From: Paenibacillus sp. UBA6285
GTDB taxonomy: Bacteria > Bacillota > Bacilli > Paenibacillales > Paenibacillaceae
Assembly: GCA_002438345.1 (NCBI GenBank)
Contig: DJUJ01000001.1
Coordinates: 23,794 to 30,395 of the forward strand
DNA: 6,602 nucleotides
Direction of reading: 5' to 3'
The stretch's first letter is position 1; the number at the start of each line of letters is the position of its first letter. Below the pieces are notes generated by a model, which did no database searches, was not told the DNA's origin, and worked only from the letters and a program-made list of their open reading frames with translations. The translations under genes and the position numbers were made by a program. Below, piece by piece: positions 1 to 4,614 of the stretch.

Positions 1-150
1 TACGTTAATGCATCAGAAACTCTTGCAGTACAACGTTCCGTATTCACAACTCATTTTGTTCATCCTAAACTTGGGGCAACTATAGGCACAAATACATTTA
101 TAGTATATGGTAACGTCAAAGGTGTACTTGATCATTGGGACTTTAGTTAA
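1..150 (+). CDS. 3' end of an unrecognised protein (partial, enters from the left edge)
   Basis: Frame 1 is open from the first base to a TAA at 148-150, giving 49 residues that begin YVNASETLAV and end KGVLDHWDFS. The start lies outside the window, so neither length nor domain content can be judged. The visible part alternates short hydrophobic and polar stretches (for example TFIVYGNVKGV), as a beta-rich domain would, and has no membrane span or catalytic motif I recognise. It ends 5 bases before the ATG of the small membrane peptide at 156 and about 130 bases before a strong rightward terminator, so the two probably share a transcript. I do not recognise the family. That it is coding is inferred from the open frame, the protein-like composition and the terminator placed behind it. 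Confidence 0.6.
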   Translation, partial: YVNASETLAVQRSVFTTHFVHPKLGATIGTNTFIVYGNVKGVLDHWDFS

Positions 151-155
151 AGCCA

Positions 156-266
156 ATGAAAAAGAAAACTTTGATTATCATACTCGGAGTCATTTTAGCA
201 ATCTTAATCGTCTTTTTCCTAATAAACTTAGGGACGATAAATAACTTACATGTGCCTTCCCAATAA
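156..266 (+). CDS. Small single-span membrane peptide, 36 aa
   Basis: The ATG at 156 opens a 36-residue frame ending in TAA. The product has the form MKKKT, then a continuous hydrophobic stretch at about residues 6-25 (LIIILGVILAILIVFFLINL), then a short polar tail ending HVPSQ. This is a positively charged start followed by one membrane helix, predicted with the N-terminus inside. It could also be an uncleaved signal anchor. The gene starts 5 bases after the upstream stop, and I see no good Shine-Dalgarno sequence, so translation may depend on coupling to the upstream gene. A rightward terminator follows within 20 bases of the stop, which supports this as the last gene of a transcript. No specific function can be assigned. 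Small hydrophobic peptides of this size are also found as toxins or subunits of larger membrane complexes, but nothing here chooses between these. Confidence 0.5.
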   Translation: MKKKTLIIILGVILAILIVFFLINLGTINNLHVPSQ

Positions 267-283
267 CTACGATGTTCCCAAAT

Positions 284-319
284 AAAATAAGTCTCCCTGT
301 AATGGGGAGACTTATTTTT
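284..319 (+). terminator. Rho-independent terminator after the small membrane peptide
   Basis: A perfect 14-bp stem (AAAATAAGTCTCCC at 284-297 with GGGAGACTTATTTT at 305-318) closes a 7-base loop. The 3' side of the stem runs into five T. It ends the rightward transcript of the two genes at the left edge. Confidence 0.9.
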
Positions 320-383
320 CACTAAAAGGTTCTATTTTAAGCGTGTACTGTGTAGACCCTCTTAATTTTTAGTCATTTCTATG

Positions 384-417
384 AAAAAGCCTACCTTCGG
401 TGGCTTTTTTTATTTTT
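384..417 (+). terminator. Second terminator, rightward, possibly bidirectional
   Basis: The stem AAAAAGCC-(T)-ACC at 384-395 pairs with GGTGGCTTTTT at 399-409, with one bulged T and a 3-base loop. It is followed by TTATTTTTT. Read leftward, the stem ends in five T, so it could also stop leftward transcription coming from the nuclease gene above 759. No gene lies between this and the terminator at 284-319, so on the rightward strand it is a backup or the leftover of a lost gene. Confidence 0.75.
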
Positions 418-758
418 TAATATATTTACTCTTATCCTTCCTCACCCCCCTTAAAGAGAGTGATTTCGGATAGAGTTAAAAACTAGTGGTTGGGTATCTA
501 ATTATTTTTTAATTTTGAAACGTACTTTCATAGTTAGTTTGATTTTCATAGCACGAAGACCTCAGACTCACTAGACATTCTAGCACTCACATCAAAGGCG
601 AGATTATGAGTGCCGTAGAGGGCTCCTGTAACGCCTGATGCGTGTTCATGTGTAATTGAAACCTTATGACAACTGAGATGAACAGCCACCTACAACTCTA
701 GAAACCAAAATGTTCTTTATCTGCTCTACATTAATTAGTAGTTCGTTATTAATCGGAA
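418..758. other. Gene-free stretch with several inverted repeats
   Basis: I find no confident gene here. What can be seen: (1) an imperfect hairpin, ACTCTTATCC at 428-437 against GGATAGAGT at 468-476, with TCAC at 442-445 against GTGA at 460-463 inside it; (2) GCACTCA at 583-589 against TGAGTGC at 607-613; (3) GGCG at 597-600, in the loop of that stem, complementary to CGCC at 632-635; (4) TGTTCAT at 643-649 against ATGAACA at 678-684; (5) TTTCATAG repeated at 526-533 and 544-551. The 550-690 part is visibly richer in G and C than its surroundings. These features would suit a structured RNA or a decayed repeat element, but I recognise no known riboswitch or RNA class. Confidence 0.35.
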
Positions 759-858
759 TTACCTCACAGTGGATTGTCGCTGATGGTCGTAACAGTAGAT
801 TCGTCCATTAAAGCGTTTGGAATTTGATAAACAATATTCTTTGACTTTATTCGTTCGT
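759..858 (-). pseudogene. Out-of-frame second half of the zinc ribbon of the upstream Mrr-type nuclease
   Basis: Reading leftward, the nuclease frame gives CARCGKPVTNE then stop. If one copy of the duplicated ACGA (TCGTTCGT on the top strand, 851-858) is removed, the frame continues PVTNKVKEYCLSNSKRF and then NGRIYCYDHQ, to a TAA at 761-759. This supplies the second cysteine pair of a zinc ribbon of the form CxxCGK, then YC, RFxG, and YCydHQ, a C-terminal module known from Bacillales nuclease-like proteins. The intact gene would therefore run 759-1554 and encode about 263 residues. The reconstruction is seen directly in the sequence. That the ribbon binds zinc or targets DNA is inferred from the family. 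Confidence 0.85.
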
Positions 859-1554
859 GACAGGCTTACCACATCTGGCACAGATGTAAAGATCATCTTC
901 TATATCAATGGGAAAGGCAACATTCGAAATGGTATCTCCACTTATAGACTCCTGATCACTCACTCTTATTGTTTGGGCTGCATTTACCTTCGACATCTTT
1001 TCTATCAAAACTTCTCTATCCCACAACTTTACCCCAAGGCGTTTGGCGCCATCTCTAGCTTGTGCTGTAAATCCACTATTAGTTATCACCCAAGCCTCTG
1101 CACAACCAAATACATCCTTGCTGGTATAAGCTTGCTGTATGGCTTCATCACCTACATTCTTCTTCCATCGTTTAGCTTGGATGACAACCTTCTTCGTTGC
1201 CGATGACAAAATGAGGTCAGCCCCATAATCACCTTTGCCACCAGTACGTTTCACTTGCCATCCTTGTCTTTTAAAAAATTGTTCCAAATAACGTTCAAAC
1301 ATTGTGCCGCTCATCTTGTCGATTTCACTGATGTTAGCCTTCTTTAATTTTTCTTGGACATAAGCAATACGTAAGGCAATCGTAATTGTTAACACGACGA
1401 TTACTATAATTAAAATTGGGTTTAGCCATGAACCGCCTAATGATGCTCCATATTTACTAAAGGTGAGATTAAATGCCAGTATAAAGGCACAAATCACAGT
1501 TAGCTGTGTTGCAAGTTCTACTAAAGTAGGTTCTTTTTTACGTCTTCTAGCCAA
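847..1554 (-). CDS. Membrane-anchored Mrr-type restriction endonuclease, C-terminal zinc ribbon truncated
   Basis: The 235-residue product starts at TTG (1554-1552), chosen because AGGAG lies 11 bases upstream and no ATG is in place. It has a basic start (MARRRKK) and two membrane helices at about 13-33 and 45-63. The Mrr_cat nuclease domain (PD-(D/E)xK fold) spans about 75-187, with E87, the GDYGAD motif with D113, and QAKRW with Q126 and K128. The positive-inside pattern puts the nuclease in the cytoplasm. The family cuts foreign, often methylated, DNA (type IV-like restriction). Residues 225-228 (CARC) begin a zinc ribbon, but the frame stops seven codons later at VTNE. The missing half lies in another frame down to 759. 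The catalytic domain is intact, so activity may survive. A second nuclease of the same domain type is transcribed away from it at 1941. The substrate is unknown. Confidence 0.88.
   Translation of the reverse strand: MARRRKKEPTLVELATQLTVICAFILAFNLTFSKYGASLGGSWLNPILIIVIVVLTITIALRIAYVQEKLKKANISEIDKMSGTMFERYLEQFFKRQGWQVKRTGGKGDYGADLILSSATKKVVIQAKRWKKNVGDEAIQQAYTSKDVFGCAEAWVITNSGFTAQARDGAKRLGVKLWDREVLIEKMSKVNAAQTIRVSDQESISGDTISNVAFPIDIEDDLYICARCGKPVTNE
851..858. repeat. 4-bp tandem duplication (TCGT x2) that causes the frameshift
   Basis: TCGTTCGT on the top strand (ACGAACGA on the coding strand) is a perfect 4-base tandem duplication. It lies exactly where the nuclease reading frame breaks. Removing either copy restores the conserved zinc ribbon, so it looks like a replication-slippage event. 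Confidence 0.8.
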
Positions 1555-1565
1555 TTTTTTTGATG

Positions 1566-1610
1566 CTCCTAACTGGATGGATTATGGTAGTATATGTATA
1601 GGTCATTATA
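1566..1610 (-). promoter_or_regulatory. Likely promoter -10 box and ribosome binding site of the leftward Mrr-type nuclease
   Basis: On the bottom strand a perfect TATAAT lies at 1610-1605, followed about 35 bases later by AGGAG at 1570-1566, 11 bases before the TTG start. No convincing -35 box sits 16-18 bases upstream of the -10, so the promoter may be weak or activator-dependent. The ribosome binding site is the main reason for choosing the TTG start. Confidence 0.45.
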
Positions 1611-1675
1611 ACTATCTTTGTAGAATTATGGAATACACGAAATCACATATATTAGTCGAATTCGAGGGGCTAAGC

Positions 1676-1890
1676 TCATGCGTAACCCATCCACGGAAGG
1701 TCTGTGCTTCTTTCTTTTTACAATCCAACTTCATTAATAACGGTCATTTCCTGCATTCTACCTAAAGAATCAGATATAGGGTGGTTTGAAACCACATCCT
1801 GTTCTAAACATTCTTTAATCGTTGTAACATGTTTAACCTCTTATACTGAATACACATCATTCAATACAACCACGGTTTATTGTTAATCAT
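1676..1890 (-). pseudogene. Probable decayed small gene (about 71 codons, function unknown)
   Basis: On the bottom strand an ATG at 1890-1888 reads MINNK. After a one-base shift at the AAA run (about 1876-1878) it continues TVVVLNDVYSV, a TAA at 1843-1841, then EVKHVTTIKECLEQDVVSNH and PISDSLGRMQEMTVINEVGL, a TAA at 1720-1718, then KERSTDLPWMGYA and TGA at 1678-1676. The segments between the stops look like one continuous protein in one frame, so I read this as a gene broken by one frameshift and two nonsense codons. I do not recognise the family and see no good ribosome binding site. The palindrome GTGGTTTGAAACCAC at 1781-1795 lies inside it. The alternative is a chance open frame in 350 bases of intergenic DNA between the two divergent nuclease genes. 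Confidence 0.42.
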
Positions 1891-1934
1891 TGCAGTTCTT
1901 ATATTTTGGAATGAAAAGGTATTAAAAAGGAGGT
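1880..1934 (+). promoter_or_regulatory. Strong ribosome binding site, with a possible weak promoter, for the rightward Mrr-type nuclease
   Basis: AAGGAGGT at 1927-1934 is a near-perfect Shine-Dalgarno sequence 6 bases before the ATG at 1941 and fixes that start. Upstream, TTGTTA at 1880-1885 and TATTTT at 1902-1907 are 16 bases apart and could form a poor sigma-A promoter. The promoter part is tentative. Confidence 0.5.
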
Positions 1935-1940
1935 AATGCA

Positions 1941-3164
1941 ATGGGAGGTATCATTGGGAGAGGTATAAAGCTAATACTTATTGAATTAGGAGTTATATTC
2001 CCTGAACGTATTATAAACTTTGTAATACTCCCTTTGGCTATACTATTTATAGGGTTACTGCTTATTGGTTGGATAAAATTTTTCATAGATCGGCAAGTTT
2101 TGAAAAAGTGCAAACATGGAGTTCGTTTTGGAGTTGCTGAAGGGATTTGTGAAGATTGTTTCCAGAAGTCTGAGAATAACAAAAACACAAAGCCTCTTGT
2201 TGAGGATGAAACCATAGTAAGGGTTAAAGAGACATTGAAAACAATACCTGGTATATGCAGATGTTGCGCGTTACCTGTGAAAATAAGATATCAACACCAA
2301 CCTATACCTGAGGGAATAGAACTTAAATACGATCCCGAAGAAATTAAAGGTTGGCAGTATGAGTACAAGAAGGTAGTTCATTTAACACACTATCCTCCAC
2401 AAAAGTATTATCTAGATGTGTGTGACAATTGCTACAAAGCAAGGGCAATTGGTTTCGTTAAGGAAGTTAAATACGGTTCTTGGTTGGAGAGCCTTGGTAA
2501 GAGCCTCGGTATATTTTTTTGGGTAGTACTAATTATTTTGTTTTTTGACTTAGTGCAACTGACACCAGATACTATTTCCTGGATCGTTGTAAGTTATTTT
2601 GGTGCCACGTTATATATTAGATACGTATATGAGAGGGAAACTACGACTGCTAGTACAAAAGCTGCGAAAGCTATGGATGAGTTTAATCGTGAAAGTGATG
2701 ATATCACCAGAACATTAGCATTAATTGATCGAATGGATAAAGAAGCTGAAGAGGCTCGTGAAAGAATAAGAGTTCGTAATGCTAGTGGAATCAATGAAAT
2801 TGATAAGATGTCAGGTATACAATTTGAACAAAGACTGGCAGCATATTTTATTCATAAAGGATTTATGGTGAAAACAACTGCCACAAGTGGTGATCATGGA
2901 GCTGATTTAATAATTGAAATTGGTAATAGAAGAATCGCAATTCAAGCCAAAAGATATGGTAAACAAAGCGTAGGGAATAAAGCAATCCAAGAGGCGATTT
3001 CGGGAAGAATTATGTATGATTGCAATGAAGCTTGGGTTATTACAACGTCAACTTTTACAAAATCAGCATATGAGCTTGCTGACAAGGCAGATGTTAAGCT
3101 AATTGATCGTTCAGAGTTGATTAAGATGTTAGGAAATTCCCTAAGTACCGCAGCCACTTCTTGA
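1941..3164 (+). CDS. Three-span membrane protein with two Cys-rich zinc sites and a C-terminal Mrr-type nuclease domain
   Basis: This is a 407-residue protein. Membrane helix 1 is at about 25-48. The soluble stretch 49-187 carries two probable zinc sites: C57-x-H59 with C70-x2-C73, and C106-x2-C109 (C108 between) with C161-x2-C164. Helices 2 and 3 are at about 188-206 and 211-229, followed by a charged, probably coiled region at 235-280. The Mrr_cat domain is at about 283-397, with E296, GDHGAD (D322) and QAKRY (Q335, K337). Positive-inside logic puts the zinc region and the nuclease in the cytoplasm. The catalytic set is complete, so I predict an active membrane-tethered type IV-like nuclease. 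Its domain begins INEIDKMSG, matching ISEIDKMSG in the leftward nuclease, so the two are related in this module. The zinc region is not one I can name. The next gene starts 49 bases downstream with no terminator between, so co-transcription is likely. Confidence 0.88.
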   Translation: MGGIIGRGIKLILIELGVIFPERIINFVILPLAILFIGLLLIGWIKFFIDRQVLKKCKHGVRFGVAEGICEDCFQKSENNKNTKPLVEDETIVRVKETLKTIPGICRCCALPVKIRYQHQPIPEGIELKYDPEEIKGWQYEYKKVVHLTHYPPQKYYLDVCDNCYKARAIGFVKEVKYGSWLESLGKSLGIFFWVVLIILFFDLVQLTPDTISWIVVSYFGATLYIRYVYERETTTASTKAAKAMDEFNRESDDITRTLALIDRMDKEAEEARERIRVRNASGINEIDKMSGIQFEQRLAAYFIHKGFMVKTTATSGDHGADLIIEIGNRRIAIQAKRYGKQSVGNKAIQEAISGRIMYDCNEAWVITTSTFTKSAYELADKADVKLIDRSELIKMLGNSLSTAATS

Positions 3165-3212
3165 TTTGATTTTTCTGACCTAATAAGAAATCAGATGGGG
3201 GTGTAAAAGCTA

Positions 3213-3634
3213 ATGAACAAGTAAGGCAATGCAGCAATAAATGCTACGCAAATGTTTAACAACAAAGCAGCCAAAACTCCATTAGATGCATGGAATCAAA
3301 CGACATTTGAACTGTTTGGAGCGAACACACCTGCGCAACGCAAAGGTTGTCCTAAAAATGCTTTTTTGGTTTATGTGAAGAGGGCTTAGTCAGAGGCATT
3401 CCTAAAGGGAATTATACGTATAGATCGGATAGTTTGAACAAGACCTATGCTATACAAGCTGTAGAGCTACTGAAAGCAAATCCAGAATTAGCTAAGGATA
3501 AGAATGAATTGTGGAGAAAAGTGATCAAAGGTGTTAAAAAGCAACATAACTCTCAAATGGATGTTGTGTTGGCATTATGGAATAACAATCTAATCGTATC
3601 GGAATCAAGAAGCGGGTATCAAAGCTTTGACTAA
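3213..3634 (+). pseudogene. DUF6979-like gene broken by a nonsense codon and a frameshift
   Basis: The ATG at 3213 follows GGGGGTG by 9 bases. It reads MNK, a TAA at 3222-3224 where Tyr is expected (MNK-Y-GNAA), then GNAAINATQMF through KGCPKNAF. At the T6 run (3362-3367) one base is missing: the frame shifts and continues GLCEEGLVRGIPKGNYTYRS, then the C-terminal part ending SRSGYQSFD, with TAA at 3632-3634. Reassembled, it is about 140 residues and matches what I remember of family DUF6979 (KYGxAA start, KGCPxxAFLGLCEEGLV, GIPxGNYT, HNSQMDVVxALW). The family's function is unknown to me. A TTG at 3434 could start a 66-residue fragment, but it lacks a good ribosome binding site. The stop overlaps the next gene by 8 bases, the sign of a former translationally coupled operon. 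The identification rests on memory of the family, not a search. Confidence 0.85.
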
Positions 3635-4229
3635 TTTAACTATTCAAACCCAGATTCCATTTATTCATTTAGATCGATGTGGAATTGTTGAGGTGAATTA
3701 TGAGCCAATTAGTGACCCTGTTAAGACAGGTCTTGATACAATAAGGAATTTTGATATCGCTCGTTGTGTTGGTTTCCCCTCTATGCACGCTAAGATTCAT
3801 TATGAGGGTTCAGGGATTAGGTCATGTTTTGGATGGATACAGCTAATTACGGACTATCAAACTAAACTAGATAATACTGAAGTAGTAGAATTTGATGTAG
3901 ATGTGTCACAGAACATGAGAAGACTGGGAGTACCTTTTTATTCATATGGAAACCTACCCGAAATATATGATCCACCAAATAATAACATTGGAGACAACTC
4001 TCGATTAAAGTGGGTAGCCGACACATTTTTAACAACTATGCCTCATAGATCAAATAATGATACCGTAGGATATATTCTTGGGTTCCGTTGGGGCTACATA
4101 GAGCATGCATCTGAATTAAATTTACCTGTTGAGATAATACCGCTACAAGTAACAGATGCAACTTACTGGAATGAACAATTAAAATTATTTAGGGAGCAGT
4201 TCGATGCATGGAATTTCGTTGAAGCCTAA
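3627..4229 (+). CDS. Conserved-looking protein of unknown function, 200 aa
   Basis: The TTG at 3627 starts a 200-residue soluble protein. The gene overlaps the end of the DUF6979-like gene by 8 bases, so it was probably translated by coupling; I see no strong Shine-Dalgarno sequence of its own. There is no signal peptide or membrane span. The core at about residues 42-75 (FDIARCVGFPSMHAKIHYEG, then SGIRSCFGWIQLIT) has the Gly/aromatic pattern of a conserved fold. It is followed by an acidic strand (EVVEFDVDV) and a Pro/Asn-rich loop (YDPPNNN) at about 114-120. I do not recognise the family. If the upstream coupling partner is truly broken, expression may be reduced. The start is uncertain: a GTG in frame at about codon 22 is the next option, but it would discard the first 21 residues (FIHLDRCGIVE among them). 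Confidence 0.75.
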   Translation: MTNLTIQTQIPFIHLDRCGIVEVNYEPISDPVKTGLDTIRNFDIARCVGFPSMHAKIHYEGSGIRSCFGWIQLITDYQTKLDNTEVVEFDVDVSQNMRRLGVPFYSYGNLPEIYDPPNNNIGDNSRLKWVADTFLTTMPHRSNNDTVGYILGFRWGYIEHASELNLPVEIIPLQVTDATYWNEQLKLFREQFDAWNFVEA

Positions 4230-4295
4230 ATGTTGATAGTTTCTCAGGAGGTCGGGGCACTTCACATAAACCAGCTAATCAGGGTGAATAGTCTA

Positions 4296-4461
4296 ATGAA
4301 GAAAATTTGAGTCGACAACGAAGAACAAACTCAAAAAAACTACCTCTCAAAGTATTGATAGGCAGATTTTTAGTGATATATTAAGATTATTAGAGTGGGT
4401 TGTGATCGACCGCGCAGCAGTGTTATATGTCCACGTTAACCTGTCTTATTTTGAAAAATGA
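4296..4461 (+). pseudogene. Small gene with apparent one-base frameshift (about 54 aa, function unknown)
   Basis: AGGGTG at 4281-4286 lies 9 bases before an ATG at 4296, which reads only MKKI before TGA. Dropping one A from the A4 run (4302-4305) gives MKKFESTTKNKLKK, then TTSQSIDRQIFSDILRLLEW, then VVIDRAAVLYVHVNLSYFEK, and TGA at 4459-4461. The product would be about 54 residues, with a basic start and an amphipathic or hydrophobic second half (about 24-46). I recognise no family. The evidence is the ribosome binding site, the single-base repair and the protein-like composition. A rival reading in another frame (a fragment containing GGRGTSHKPANQGE, ending TAG at 4289-4291) would need a stop and a further shift, and I find it less likely. 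Confidence 0.45.
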
Positions 4462-4476
4462 AAATGTTGAAAATTC

Positions 4477-4527
4477 AAAAAAAATTTGCACTCTCACGTT
4501 AGCGATTCAACGGCAGAGTGCAATTTT
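4477..4527 (-). terminator. Terminator of the leftward NACHT gene
   Basis: On the bottom strand, AAAATTGCACTCT (4527-4515) pairs with AGAGTGCAAATTTT (4494-4481) with one bulged base. An inner CGTT/AACG pairing at 4497-4500 and 4509-4512 extends the stem. The hairpin is followed on that strand by a run of eight T (4484-4477). It lies about 90 bases beyond the NACHT stop codon. Rightward only four T follow, so any activity for the rightward transcript would be weaker. Confidence 0.8.
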
Positions 4528-4588
4528 GCGTTCTCCAAGGAATCTGTAGATTCGGCGAAGAATATGGGATATGGTTGACTGGCCTGAA

Positions 4589-4612
4589 TAGATAAAATTC
4601 AAGTTTTATCTA
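4589..4612. repeat. Perfect 9-bp inverted repeat just after the NACHT stop codon
   Basis: TAGATAAAA (4589-4597) and TTTTATCTA (4604-4612) flank a 6-base loop, ending 2 bases from the NACHT stop codon. No T run follows on either strand, so it is not a standard terminator. It may stabilise the 3' end of the leftward message. Confidence 0.5.
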
Positions 4613-4614
4613 CG

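Larger units (their letters stand above)
4230..4614. other. Gene-poor stretch with a broken small gene, an orphan Shine-Dalgarno and terminator hairpins
   Basis: Between the 200-residue protein and the NACHT gene I find no intact gene. It holds AGGAGGT at 4246-4252 with no ATG, GTG or TTG at a usable distance, the frameshifted small gene at 4296-4461, the leftward terminator at 4477-4527, a small hairpin GAATC-TGTA-GATTC at 4540-4553 and a 9-bp inverted repeat at 4589-4612. Confidence 0.6.

Noticed and set aside
546..689. Bottom-strand open frame of 47 codons starting GTG (contains HEHASGVTGALYGTHNLAFD)
   Set aside because: The composition looks protein-like, but GTG directly follows a stop, there is no ribosome binding site and I recognise no family; it overlaps the inverted repeats described for this region.
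710..811. Top-strand open frame of 33 codons starting ATG
   Set aside because: It lies opposite the restored zinc-ribbon frame of the leftward nuclease and has no ribosome binding site; a shadow.
817..1206. Top-strand open frame of 129 codons
   Set aside because: Opposite the conserved nuclease domain of the leftward gene, whose catalytic motifs prove the real frame.
1781..1795. Perfect palindrome GTGGTTTGAAACCAC as an operator
   Set aside because: It falls inside the probable decayed reading frame, far from either nuclease promoter, and no second copy is seen; a chance palindrome is as likely.
1463..1886. Two overlapping top-strand open frames (1463-1765 and 1704-1886)
   Set aside because: The first is opposite the nuclease N-terminus; the second has no ribosome binding site and no coding-like product, and the bottom strand gives a better reading there.
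1922..3157. Bottom-strand open frames at 1922-2215, 2594-2794 and 2942-3157
   Set aside because: Shadows of the rightward nuclease gene, which has a strong ribosome binding site and conserved motifs.
3167..3193. Hairpin after the larger nuclease gene as a terminator
   Set aside because: TGATTT(TT)CT with AGAAATCA is short, AT-rich and bulged, and no T run follows; the next gene starts 20 bases later.
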